The notes below the pieces were generated by a model. The model saw nothing but the letters and a program-made list of their open reading frames with translations. It searched no databases and was not told the origin of the DNA. A DNA stretch of 64,000 nt, from assembly GCA_963921935.1 (NCBI GenBank), contig OY998175.1, positions 230,104,122 to 230,168,121 of the forward strand, in the 5' to 3' direction. This DNA is from Galeruca laticollis (Eukaryota > Arthropoda > Insecta > Coleoptera > Chrysomelidae). The position numbers and the translations under genes are program-made. This document shows positions 19,898 to 30,913 of the stretch, piece by piece (within the stretch, counting starts at the first letter, position 1; the number at the start of each line of letters is the position of its first letter).

Positions 19898-22536
19898 TTA
19901 TTGCATCCCACTTATTTCAGGAACCTCGTATATACCACGTTTATTTATAAGTTTAGGTTTTGTAATCACACGCATAATGTCGTTGACATTATAATCTAAT
20001 TTATCTTCCACTTTTGGCCATTTCCAGTTCTGGCCACTTTTTTCCATTGCTCGAACACTATATTCATTTTCAGCAGAATTACTTATTATTAAGCCTGGGA
20101 AAAACATGTCATAATATTTCACTATGACATAATCCCCAATGCTATATTTGATTTCTTTAGTCACTTCTGTTTTCCTTTTTTGTTTCGTTTGCCTTGCTAT
20201 TTTTCTCTTTTCTTTTTCGTCAGTTTCAATTTGCTTTTTTTGTTCTTTTTTTCGCTGGTATTCTTGCCATTTTTGTGATGATGCTACCGCTGGTAACTTT
20301 TCCTTCAGTTTCCGTTTAACTTCTAATTTTTTATCATCTTTGGGGGCCCAGAATAAAGCTTTTTTGAAGGGCGTAGGAATATTTTCTTTATCTTGAGTTT
20401 TCTCACTTTCTGTCGATTTTGGTCTCTCTGACGTTTTCTGTTTGTCTGGCGTATTCTCTTTTTCTAACGTGTTCTGTCTTTCTGGGGCTTTTTCTCTATC
20501 TGTCAGGATCTGCATTACTGACAGTGTCTGCCTACCTCTTGTATGATCTCTATCTGTCACCCGAGCTGTCACCTTATTTTCTTCTGAAGTCGTTTCTTTT
20601 TTTGATGTTTTATTAACTTTTACCGAAGTCTTCTCTTCGACTTGGGTCATCTTTTTTCCTGAAGTTTGAGGTTTTCCTGATGTTTTCTCTTCTTCTGGAA
20701 TTGTCACTTCTTCTGGTATGGTCCTTTCTTTTGGTATGGCCCCCTCTTTTTTGGTCCCTTCTTCTTGTATGGTCCCTTCTTCTGGTGTCGTATCTTTAGT
20801 TGGTGTTCTATCATCTCTTAATGTATTTTGTTTCTCCGGGGTTTTGTAGTATTCCTCATTATTTTTCCAGTGAGTATCATCATTATACTCTGCTATATCA
20901 TGTATCGGTGTTAATCTATCTGCCAGTTTTCCGTTATGTGTATAGTTAAAGTCATCAGTATTGTCTTGAATATTATACAACAAATCTACATCAACATCGT
21001 CTGAAGTAATATTGAGAATATCTATGCTTCCCAGGGAACAAGCATCCGAAGTATTTGCCAGGTCCCCATTAATTTTGGTATATTCTTCATCAGGAAGTAC
21101 TGTAATCACAATGGGGTTGTTTACTGTTTGTGTATCTACATGACAACAATCTTCCTTGAGGCTTTTCCAAAACAAAAACAGGCTCTTATCTTCTGAAGGC
21201 CCTTCCCATTCCTGTGCACTTAGCTGAAATAATTCAATTTTGTCTTGAATTCTGCTTTCGAAAAATTTAAGGAATTTTCTCGTATCAGAGACGTTAAATT
21301 CGAGTGTTTTATCAGCATTATTTGTCGCATTTTCATTGGGTTTGTTTCTAGTATTGAAAAATTTCTCAAACTTGATACTATTAGGTTGGAGTGGGAAAAG
21401 ACCACAAGCTCTAAATCCATTGGCTAAAATACTTGGCATTTGGCTTCGAAAACCATCAATAACTTTCTTAAGTAACGGAGCGAAGTCTTCTTTTTTAAAC
21501 TTGACTCCATTGTTTTCAATTCTCCAATTAGTTACAGCCTTCTTCCATTCTAGTTTTAGTGGCCTAAATACCGCCACATCAAGCGGTTGAAGAATGTGAG
21601 TTGAGTTCGGAAAAGGCTAATCAGAATAATTTGATTTTTAGAGCAGAACTCACTTAGTTGCATGGTCAGATGCGACGAATGGCCATCTACAAATAGTACA
21701 ACTGGAAAAGTGACGTTGTTGTTTTTTAACCATTCGAAAAAAATGTTCGAAATATACTCAAAAAATGATTCGCCAGTCATCCAACCGTGGTCTGATCGAC
21801 CTAGTGCCCAATCAGGGGGTACTTTTGTAGCTATATAATTGGGAAGTCTTTTGTACGCAAACATTACTAGAGGCGGTGGAATATCACCGGCAGCATTGCA
21901 CATCAAAAGAGTTGTCACGCATTCCTTTTCATCATTATTTATGACTGAATAAATTGCTTTTTCACCTTTTCGCACGATAACTTTTTCCCCCTTGGGACTT
22001 AAAAAGAATGCAGTCTCGTCGCAGTTGTAAACTCTTTTTGGATCACTCCATATTTCCTTGAGGTCATTGGTCTGAATATACTCTTCAATTTCCGCAAACC
22101 AAGCTCTTAATTTGTCCTCTGTTACATTTGCCCTGGCTTTCGTTAAATTTTGAGAAATCCGTTTAGATAATTCTGGGTGCTTCCGCATGAAAGACTCGAA
22201 CCAACGTCTGCCAGGTTTGCCATTAGTGAATGGTGTCTCTCTACCAAGTTCCTTGATAAGCATTTGGACACTTTCCAATAATTGATTTTTGGTTACCGGA
22301 AAACCACACTTGGAACTCTGGATCATCCAATTTACAAGATGATGTTCTTCTACTGTTGTCAATACGGTGTCGGGACCAATTTTTCGCTTAAGAGGTACTC
22401 TTCCATTAACCTTATCTAAAATTGTAGTCCTAGGAACTTTGAAGTTTTTGGCCGCCTGTAGTGCAGGCATGCCTCCTCTTACAGCGGCCACAGCATTTTC
22501 CATGTCTGTTTCGGAGTACTGCAGTCTTTGCGCCAT
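19898..22536 (-). pseudogene. Pogo-like transposase (psq HTH, CENPB HTH, DDE), one frameshift
   Basis: Pogo transposases bind their ends through tandem helix-turn-helix domains and cut DNA with a DDD core. The start ATG at 22536 opens MAQRLQYSETDMENAVAAVR, a pipsqueak-type HTH, then a CENPB-type region with GRRWFESFMRKHPELS. Catalytic sites are visible: NCDETAFF, then VLFVDGHSSHLT, then LQPLDVAVFRPLKLEW. At about 21605 one T is missing, so the first 326 codons end out of frame and the third Asp lies in the downstream 559-codon frame. The C-terminal extension holds Glu/Thr-rich repeats of the TIPEE/EEGT type (about 20640-20800) and a final globular segment (YSIGDYVIVKYYDMFFPGL). Apart from the single frameshift the gene looks complete, so the copy is young. 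Confidence 0.92.
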
Positions 22537-22582
22537 TTTTTCATATGTATTTTAGTATTAATATCTGAAATAAAAACGGGTT

Positions 22583-23460
22583 TCATGTATCGACATATTC
22601 AGGTTGCAATTATCGTTACTTATTGACAGGCATGTTTTTCGATGACCTATGATAGTAATATAACATGTCGATGTGCTTTATTTGTAATTTTTGGGCTTTA
22701 GAGGTAAGAAAGCATCTTAAGTATAACAGCATTCGGTAAAATGAAGCTAAAAATATGTTTTTTTTTTAAACTACAGTTGTTCCTCATATCGACAATATAG
22801 GTATCATATGTCGACACAAAGTTGTGTCAGTTATCGACACTTAGATATTTTATTTTTTTTGCTTAAATTTTAGGCAGAAATTTCTATGTCGATAATTAGT
22901 ACACAGTACGAGGAACATGTATTTTATAAAAAAAAGCTTTAATAAGTCCAATAATAATATATTTAAAAAAAATATTTACAAAAAGATAAATTTCAGCTGA
23001 TACCCAATTATCGACACAAGTGTCGATGTTTAGTGCAGGTGCAATTTTGCGTGTACCATTTATCGACATTAAGGTTTTATGAAGTGTATGTATAAATTTT
23101 GATTATTTAATCAGTAATTATTGTTCTAAAACTATTTAATAAAGTTATGAATGTTGCTGAGTTTCACTAAGTAGCGTAAGCTATCACTAACAAGAATACA
23201 TAATATAGCCGGATGCTTAGCTTACCTAGTAAGAATTACGCTGCTTGCGGTTCGGCGGATGACACTCGACTAGTTCCTTGTATTTATTAGCACATTCACT
23301 GACTGGATCAACCCCACGCCGTTCCGATTGCAAGCGAACAAACTGACAAGGAGTATAACACTTCAAAATTTTCATTTTTAATACGTATGCCTTTATTTTA
23401 TTGATAATGACTGAAAATGTGTCGATAGCTAGGACACTGACGATAATTGAGTCTTTTACC
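22583..23460. promoter_or_regulatory. Right subterminal cluster of ATCGACA sites
   Basis: ATCGACA or its complement TGTCGAT recurs near 22583, 22664, 22785, 22812, 22832, 22888, 23008, 23021, 23061 and 23420, in both orientations, many as TTATCGACAC. The density is far above chance for a 7-mer over 900 bp. These are likely transposase-binding sites lying upstream of the transposase start at 22536, so they could also control its transcription. Confidence 0.6.
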
Positions 23461-24088
23461 TTACGGACCGTTAACAGCGTTTAAGGACCTCTACGGACCG
23501 TCTACAGACCATCCACTTCACCGGACCACACAGCGTCCCAGTCCAGACAACGACGGCTCTAGAACCCTCGACTACTGCTGCGAGCTATACGTCCCGAGTC
23601 TTCCCAAGATAAGTCCCTAACTTATTTATGGTATATATAAAATATTGAGTTGGACATTTTTACTGTATAACTTATATTTACTCGTATTTGTATTGAGAAT
23701 ATACGTTTTATGTACATTTATCTTTGTGTGTCAAATAAATCCATTTGTCCCGAAATTTTGTTTGTTGATTCACCTTATCTCATATGAGGTAATAAAAAAT
23801 AGTGTAACTAAGGCCGAATTCACTACCTGAGCAGAGTCCCAAGGCCGGGATAACTTAGGTTTCTGACAATACATAAACGAAGACTTTACTAGAGAAGTAC
23901 TAATACAACGGAAAAAACATAAATGAAACAAGCAAGGAATGAAGGACATCAACCGAATCTAAGTTATAACAGACTGTGGATAAACGGAATGGCTTACTAA
24001 TTAAATGAATTGAAACAACAAAACATGCAAGAGAAGGATAGAGTTAGACAATCAGGTTCCAAACCCATGAACATTCAGCAGTATATCA
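23461..24088. other. Right flank of pogo-like element; no gene recognised
   Basis: GC-richer at 23461-23600 with repeats of ACGGACCGT type. A TATATAA and AATAAA lie near 23630-23740. The layout could be LTR-like but no direct partner was found. Confidence 0.3.
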
Positions 24089-24896
24089 ATGGCCGAAGAA
24101 GAAGAGGATATTGATAAAGAAAGAACTACAAAAATGTTTAAAAATCTTACGGATAATAAAAAAAATAATAACATTGGTTGGGACCATGCGAAAATACAAA
24201 ACTGATATACCAAAAAAATGGTGGAAGCTAAGGGAAAATTGGTCAATTCAGCTTTATTTGTTTTTGATGAAAACTGTACACTGGTGTCATTTGTGCCAAA
24301 AAAAATAAGACGGTCGTATTATTATCATCCATGCATGATCAAGCTGAACTTAATGACGAGACAAAAAAGCCCCAAATAATCTTATTTTATAATGAGACAA
24401 AAGGGGGTGTCGATACGTTCGATCAGCTATGTCATTTGGCAACTGTTGCAAAGAAAACGAGAAGGTGGCCACTTAGAATTTTGTATACCATGCTTGATAC
24501 CTCCGGAGTAAACTCTTACGTAATTTACAAATGCAACTCGAAAGATAACAAAGTTCAGAATAGGTCCGATTATCTAAAAATCTTTCTTTCTCACTGGTTG
24601 AGGAACATTTGAAGAGTAGGGTACACAATCGCTATCTACCTAGAGAAATGAAGAACAATATTCGCGGTATACTAAAATGCGACGAATCAGAAGACACAGA
24701 AGAATTACCAGTGAATCCGATGGGTCGACGTGCAATTTGTCCGAGAAAAACAAATAGGAAAGCTCGACATAGGTGTGAGCACTGCCACCAAGGGGTATGT
24801 GGTGAACACCGTCGTAGCATCTGCATTGATTGTAAATTTTCGTTAAAAGTTTTTCTATTTTATTGTTACGAAACAGCACACTGGTGTTATTTTTGA
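24089..24896 (+). pseudogene. PiggyBac-like transposase remnant
   Basis: A start-like ATG at 24089 gives MAEEEEDIDKERTTKMFK, then a shift to ITLVGTMRKYKTDIPKKMVE, KGKLVNSALFVFDENCTLVS and FVPKK. After another shift at about 24305 come MHDQAELNDETKKPQIILFY and NETKGGVDTFDQLCHL, followed by KKTRRWPLRILYTMLD. These are piggyBac hallmarks (IGTxRKNK, KxxxxYN.TKGGVDTxDQ, RRWPxRxFY). The tail has the Cys-rich finger CEHCHQGVCGEHRRSICIDC. The upstream catalytic domain is missing and there are at least three frameshifts. The last ~10 codons probably belong to an inserted LTR-like segment. Confidence 0.88.
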
Positions 24897-25172
24897 GTAA
24901 GCCGCAGTCCGGAATTTTCTAGTAAAAAAGGCACTAATATAAATAAAGGACCGATCCGCGGAGTTTAGTTTAGTTGATAATTTGACATCGTGAGATAAAC
25001 AAGTAAATAAGTGAATATAAATTAGTGAACTGTTTATATAAATTAGTTTAAGTGAATAAGTGATTAGTTAAGTATATATAAATTAAGTGTAGTGAATAAA
25101 TAAATTAAGTAAGTGAACCTATAGTGTGTTTAAAATTTATCCCACCCGTTTATTGTTTAAATAAATAACAAA
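24864..25172 (+). mobile_element. Possible solo LTR inside piggyBac 3' region
   Basis: The segment begins TGTTACGAAACAGCACAC, contains TATAAATAAAGGACCGATCC (about 24938), and ends in ATAAATAACAAAAACA. TG...CA ends, a TATA box and internal GTGAATAA-type repeats are LTR-like. No flanking duplication or paired LTR is seen, so this is tentative. Confidence 0.35.
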
Positions 25173-25492
25173 AACAGAACATTATTTTTCTACAATTTAT
25201 TGTTTTTGTTCATATTTTTTATATTTTACCTTATAAAACATTTTAACTTTGATTTTTAGAAAGAGCTCTTCACATGTTTAATTTTTAAAGTTTATTTTAA
25301 TTCTAGTACATAATTTGTGCGATTTTTGTATTTTTCAAAATAAAAATTATGTTCAAATTAATATTGTGTTGTGTGTTTTTTAAAAATTTTGGTATTACAT
25401 CCAAAAAATAAGGATATTGTGTACCGGTGTCACTTTCGACGCCACCTTTTGGTTATTGTAACTACAATCTCATCTTGTGGTTCTAGGGTTAA
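25173..25492 (+). mobile_element. PiggyBac 3' terminus with TTAA
   Basis: AT-rich 3' untranslated sequence leads to TTGTGGTTCTAGGGTTAA at 25475-25492. CCCTAGAA plus TTAA (here its complement) is the canonical piggyBac terminal repeat and target site. The matching left end was not found, so the 5' half is lost. Confidence 0.75.
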
Positions 25493-25849
25493 TAAAGTAT
25501 ACGTAATTTTTAATCATTCGACTCTGTATACGATGAAACACATCATTTAACATCCTTTACGAGAATTTTGTCATATTCGGTGGGTTTATTACTACAAGGT
25601 GTCCGAAAAAACAAAATTCGTTATTTTTCTATATTCGTAAATCACCTTGTATGATTTGTATCAACTGTGATTAAAGATAAAATGAATTTATAATAGTATG
25701 TGATAATTCAACCTTTTTTCGCATTTTCATAAAACAACAAAATTCTCAAAATAGCATTATTATCAAGTGAAATCGCCCTGGAAGACGAAAATATTTGGAA
25801 ATGAATTTGTCATACAAGAATGCGATGTCAATTTTAACCTACAGTGACA
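25493..25849. other. Short inverted repeat, otherwise nothing
   Basis: TACAAGGTG (about 25594) and CACCTTGTA (about 25643) bracket about 57 bp, a possible tiny foldback. The rest is AT-rich. Confidence 0.35.
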
Positions 25850-26770
25850 GACAACTGGAATTACTTTAAAGATATCTTATTAGAAACTTCAGAAGATGTG
25901 TGTGGCATAAATAAGAAAGAAAATAGCAGACAACAATCACCCAGGTGGACGGAGGAAATTAAAAGCCAAATAAGCACAAAGAAAAAAGCATGGAAAAAAT
26001 ACCTAGCGAAATGAACGGGGGAAAACTATGAAAATTACAAAACAGAAAAGACGAGAACAAAAGAATTAATAACGGCCTCTAAAAATGACCAATGGGAACA
26101 ATTTGGAGTAATAATGGAAAGAGACTGCTCAGGGAATCTGAAATTATTTTACCGAACGCTAAAGTCATTACGAACAGATAAAGAGCAAAATATGCAATTT
26201 AAAGAAAGCAAAAATGGGGAAATATTAACAGAAGAAAGAGAAATTATGGAGAGATGGAGATATTATTATCAGGAACTTCTAAACTGCCCGTAGGAACTGG
26301 AGGAACACATAGAGGACAATGACGGAATTAAAACCAACATTAACAAAACAATAGATAAAGAAGTACTGGAAAAGTTATCAAGAAACTACATAATGGAAAA
26401 GCATCAGGGTCCGACAAAATTACTGCAGAAATTATAAAAAGCAAGGGACAGAAAGGAAGGGGTACATTGTTGTCTGTTTACAACAGAGTATGGGAAGAAG
26501 AGATCTTGCCAAAGGATTGGGAGAAAGCACTAATAGTACTCTTCTTCAATAAAGGAGACCACAAGGAACAACTACCGAGGAATCATACTACTAAGTACAG
26601 CCATGAAAATACTGGAAGCTCATTGAAAAAAGAATCAGAATGAAGATCGAGAGAACACTGGAAGAAACTCGGAGCATATTCAGAAATGTACACGACCATG
26701 TATTGACAATAAAAAGGTAACTGAAAAAGCAATTGAAGAAAAAAGGAAATTTTTTATGACAACTACAGTG
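25850..26770 (+). pseudogene. Non-LTR retrotransposon EN/RT fragment
   Basis: The plus strand reads SPRWTEEIKSQISTKKKAWK, then KNDQWEQFGVIMERD and GNLKLFYRTLKSLRTDK, then GEILTEEREIMERW. After frameshifts it continues KASGSDKITAEIIKS and RVWEEEILPKDWEKALIVLF. This is the linker between endonuclease and RT and the first RT motifs of a Jockey/RTE-type element common in insects. Stops lie at about 26012 and 26291 and the frame shifts repeatedly. The RT palm is missing: the sequence passes to gypsy DNA near 26775. Confidence 0.8.
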
Positions 26771-26774
26771 AATG

Positions 26775-28400
26775 TGTAGATGGTGAAGTGTATGGCAAGA
26801 AATATACTCTGCTAGTAGACACTAGAACCACTAGAACCATTATTCGACCAGAGAAAATAAATTCCAAGATGAAGCTTCTACTAACGAGACCGCGACTGCG
26901 GACCGCCACAGCGTTCACGGGGAGACACAAATCCAATTGGGAATTGGCGCAGAAAAGTTCACGCATACGGTAATAGTAGCTGACTTTGAAGAAGACGTGA
27001 TACTGGGAATGGACGTAATGAATCTACATGGTTTCCAGTTGCACTTTAGAAACAGAACCATTAAAGTGGGTTCCTAGGAGGTACTCCTTCATTCATATGA
27101 AGGCAGCACGGTGTGGACAGCTGTACAGGAAGATACCGTTATACCTGCACGAAGTGAAACCATGATAGTAACGCGGCTACAGGGAATTATGGAGGAAGGT
27201 ACACCGGTTATGATGGAGCCAAAGAATCGCGATAAAGAGGTTAGCAAAGGAGTACTAATTGGAAACGGATTGGTTACGTCGGCGAAGGTGATCCCAGTAC
27301 GTGGTAGCTGGTCAATCCTTGGATCGAGCTGAAAAATGGAGAATGAAAGAATTTCTCTTGCAGAATCGAGACCTATTCGTACCAAAAGGAGGGAAAACTG
27401 GTAGAACATCAGCCGTCAAACACAAAATCGATACTGGTGATACCAAGCCAATTAGGCAATCAGCGCCAAGACTACCACGAGCGAAGAGAGAGGAAGCTGA
27501 AAGAACAATTCGATAAATGGAAGAAAAGAAAGTAATAGAACCATCCACTAGTCCATGGGTGTCTCCAGTAGTGCTCGTCAAGAAAACGGACGGAACTACG
27601 AGATTCTGCGTGGACTATCGCTAGCTAAATAACGCGACGTAGAAAGACAGCTATCCTCTGCCTGGAATCGACGATACGATAGACACTTTGGCCGGCAGCA
27701 AACTGTTTTCCACTTTTGACCTGAAGTCCGGTTATTGGCAAGTAGAAATGGGCCCACAAGACAAAGAGAAGACTGCTTTTACCACTGGATCTGGATTACG
27801 GTAATTCAACGTCATGCCATTCGGGCTCTGTAATGCGCCCGCGACATTTGGAAGATTTATGGAAAAGGTCTTGAGAGGGTTATCTTGGAAGACATGCCTC
27901 GTCTATTTTGACGACATCGTAGTACTTGGGAGGACATTTGACGAGCACCTGAAGAATTTGGAAGATGTATTCAAACGACTTCAAGCTGCCCAGCTCATGT
28001 TAAACCCGAAGAAATGCCAGATATTTCAAAACCGTGTCAACTATCTGGGCCATATAGTAAGCGATGAAGGAGTGACGGTGGATCCAGAGAAAATTGCTTC
28101 CATTCAGCAGTGGCCGTAACCAACCGCCAAACATCAAATTACGAGTTTCCTTGGACTCTGCGCATACTATAGAATATTTATCAGGGAGGTTGGAGATATT
28201 GTCAAGCCACTAACTTGACTCACTAAGAAACAAGAGCTTTCCATTGGAACGAAGACTGTCAAACCGCTTTTCAAAACTTGAAGAAACATTTAACAACGGC
28301 ACCGATATCCATTACCAAAGGGAGACGTTATGACAATGACGCAAGCAACCTAGGAATTGGAGGAGTGCTCTCACAGATCCAAGGAGGGCACGAATCATTA
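26775..28400 (+). pseudogene. Ty3/gypsy pol (protease, RT, start of RNase H)
   Basis: The protease site reads LLVDTRTTRTIIRPE near 26810, with Arg for the Gly of DTG. RT motifs follow: WVSPVVLVKKTDGTTRFCVD (27555 onward), LFSTFDLKSGYWQVEM, MPFGLCNAPATFGRFM, CLVYFDDIVVLGRTFDEHL with YFDD intact, and LNPKKCQIFQNRVNYLGHIV. In-frame stops lie at 27514-27516, 27622-27624, 27802-27804 and 28117-28119, with shifts after 28150. The order and motifs are those of gypsy-family pol. Integrase and LTRs are not present; the copy ends where the 660-bp repeat starts. Confidence 0.9.
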
Positions 28401-29590
28401 AAATGGGATTTTCCGGAAAACTATACATCAAAAACGAATGTGTTTTTTTAGTTCTACTACACAAAATACATAAACCTACATATTTTTATCCATACATACG
28501 ATGTAAACCAAAATTTTAAATTTTTTGGTCAAAAACAAGATTTTTAAAAATTGTTTTGTCATACCTTCATTGAAATTTCTATAATTACGAAACTGTATGA
28601 TATATCGATTTCTTTCTAAGATCATTCGATAGAAAATAGATGCATTTTAATTATTGACTATAATGTGTGTCTTCGATTTCATACTTACAGAAAATGTACA
28701 GGGTTAAAGTTGAAGTAAGAATTTTTGTGAAAAATTACCTTGAAAAAATTTATAGTAACTACGTCTATGGAACGGAAAAACGAAAATTGGGAAAAATCTT
28801 AAGAGGATATTTCATACTATTATAAAAAAAAGTACAGTAAATTTCCACCAATAATACAAACCGAGTTATAATACATCAAAGTTGAAATTTTTTAAAGAAT
28901 AATTCGATTTCAAATCAATCAATCCAAATCGAAAAAAAAAATTTGATCTCGATTTCGATGAATCTTTGCATAAGGGATTTTTTGATACGTGGATTCCAAA
29001 AAATATGTCAGTTGTTCGAAAAGATAATTATTTAGGGTATAAAATTGAGAAAAATTCATTAATATGGGATTGTCCGGAAAACTATACATCAAAAACAAAA
29101 ACTTACCCTTATTTTTAGTTCTACTACACAAAATACATAAACCGACATATTTTTATTTATACATTCGTTGTAGACCCAAATTTTTTGGTCAAAAACAAGA
29201 TTTTTGAAAAAATGGTGACATGCCTTAATTGAAATTTCTATAATTTTTAAACTGTATGATGTATCGATGTCTTTCTATAAGAACATTCGATGGAGAAAAT
29301 ATGCATCTTATTTACCGACTATGGAAATGGAGAAACTAAAATTGAGGAAAATCGAAAGAGTGTTCATACCATTATAAAAAAATACACTAACATTCCATCG
29401 ATAATACAAACCGAGTTAAAAACGTCAAAGTTGAACTTTTTGTTGTTAAATTCCGATTTCAAAGGGATTGAAAATAAAAAAAATGTACTCCAGTTTCGAT
29501 GAAATTTTGCGTAGGGAGGTTTTTTGTTACGAGGATTCCAAAAAAATAGTCAGTTCTTCAAGAAAATAATTATTTTCTTCAAACGTCAGT
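28395..29590. repeat. Two direct repeats, ~660-bp unit
   Basis: The units start near 28398 and 29060 and share CCGGAAAACTATACATCAAA, then AGTTCTACTACACAAAATAC, GGTCAAAAACAAGATTTTT and ATTCCAAAAAA. They diverge by substitutions and short indels. No coding motif; a diverged tandem duplication or satellite dimer. Confidence 0.85.
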
Positions 29591-29921
29591 AAATCTGTCA
29601 TTTTTCGACTGTGTAGGCGACCGTAAAGTTTCATTTTTCCTCCGCCGTAGCTTTAGTTTTCACTTTCCCGCCAGCGGAGGGAAAAGTGTTTCATAGCAAC
29701 ATAGATAGAAACGCAGCTGGAGATGCAATAATTGTAAAAAATAAAGTAATATTGTTGGCATCAGTGTCCACTGACCTTTTTATGTTACATTACTATAGCA
29801 ACAACCTGTGCCTACTCACCGACACCGGTCTAAACCGCCTTGAGAACCCAATTAGGTTTAAAAATTATTACTATCAAAAAGAGACGTTTTTGCATTAATT
29901 TGTCGACTTTTACAGAAAAAA
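29591..29921. other. GC-richer spacer, no gene
   Basis: Contains CATTTTTCCTCCGCCG and CGGAGGGAAAAGTG in inverse orientation about 50 bp apart (29620-29690). Possibly a decayed foldback. Confidence 0.3.
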
Positions 29922-30052
29922 CAGTATATTTTATTTGGAGGAAAAGTTACTTTTCATGACTTGCTCTCTATTACCAGCCTCACTCCGTTCGGCTATTAAA
30001 CACTAGCGCGTCATGAAAAGTATCACTTTTCCTCCATATAAAATAATATACA
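29922..30052. repeat. Foldback palindrome
   Basis: The left arm TTGGAGGAAAAGT...ACTTTTCATGAC (29934-29960) pairs with the right arm GTCATGAAAAGT...ACTTTTCCTCCA (30010-30037), extended by TATATTTTAT/ATAAAATAATATA. The centre holds AGCCTCACTCCGTTCGGCT. The architecture is similar to 675-845 but the sequence differs. Confidence 0.75.
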
Positions 30053-30485
30053 CTATTTCGAATAACAAATTGAGAAAAAACGAATGATAATGGATTTTTA
30101 CAGAAAACTATAAAACTAAACACCAGAATAAAAAACTAAGATCATTTTGGATTCTCCGATACATCGTACTACTAGTTTTTTTCTGATTCATTCACTTTCT
30201 TCAATATAACAAAAATTGCATCATATACAGGGTGTCCCAGGAGTGAGAGGTGAAAACTTGAGAATGAGTAGGTGGTGTTAAAGTAATCTCAGTACTACAT
30301 ATAATTCTTATTTCTACGGACCTCCTTTGTTGAGTTATAGGGCTTTAAAGTTAGAAATTAAAAATACATTTTTATTAATATCTCCAAAACTATAATTTCG
30401 ATCTTGATGAAAATTTGGTGGATTGTCAAGTATATCACTTGATAATTCGAATTCCTAATAATAACGGTCATAGAAGGGATGCCCA
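30053..30485. other. No recognised gene
   Basis: An ACAGGGTGTCCCAGGAGTGA run at about 30228 resembles ends of common insect interspersed repeats. No partner found. Confidence 0.3.
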
Positions 30486-30830
30486 AACCTGATATGTTTA
30501 AAGTGGATATTACAGACGAGGTAAAAACTTGATAAGTTTACATAACAATGTATGCCTCTAATTAAATGGTTTTAAAAAAGATGTCAACACCTGATATGTC
30601 GATTTATCTAATTCTTCCACTTTCAAAAACAGCTAATTTTTATAGATTTTAAAGAAGACATAACTTGATATGTTGACATATCAAATTGTACCTTCCTTAA
30701 AAATATCCTTTATTCTGTAATTATATCAATGCGGAATCTGTTAGGTGAACATATCAAGTTTTCGCGTCTGAGAAAAGATGACTGCACTACAGTGATGTCA
30801 CTTGTCAAGCTGTGTTATCAAGTTTTGTCA
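30486..30830. repeat. Reiterated ACTTGATATGT motif, left of DDE gene
   Basis: Variants of ACTTGATATGTCGA occur near 30487, 30526, 30590, 30664 (followed by the inverse CATATCAAATT), 30750 and 30815. The inverse CGACATATCAAGTTATGG lies near 33893 on the far side of the transposase-like gene. This suggests subterminal binding sites of the same element. Confidence 0.5.
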
Positions 30831-30913
30831 TATTATTCATTATTATCGATTTTAAAATAGGTGCTGTTGTTTAGCAGTTCTGTTGTGAAAAAAGTGTGTT
30901 TTATGTACCAACA

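Larger units (their letters stand above)
19256..23460 (-). mobile_element. Pogo/Tigger-like DNA transposon
   Basis: The element is bounded by CAGTTATCGACA on the left (about 19255) and by TGTCGATAGC / TGACGATAATTG on the right (about 23420-23455), which are imperfect inverted repeats. It contains one transposase gene on the minus strand and many ATCGACA sites in both subterminal regions. A TA duplication, expected for the superfamily, could not be confirmed, so the exact ends are provisional. A GC-richer stretch at 23160-23400 has AAGTAGCGTAAGCT and AGCTTACC...ACGCTGCTT, which may be a further nested insertion. Confidence 0.75.

Noticed and set aside
30228..30245. ACAGGGTGTCCCAGGAG as a transposon end
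   Set aside because: Common in insect repeats, but no inverted or direct partner was found nearby.
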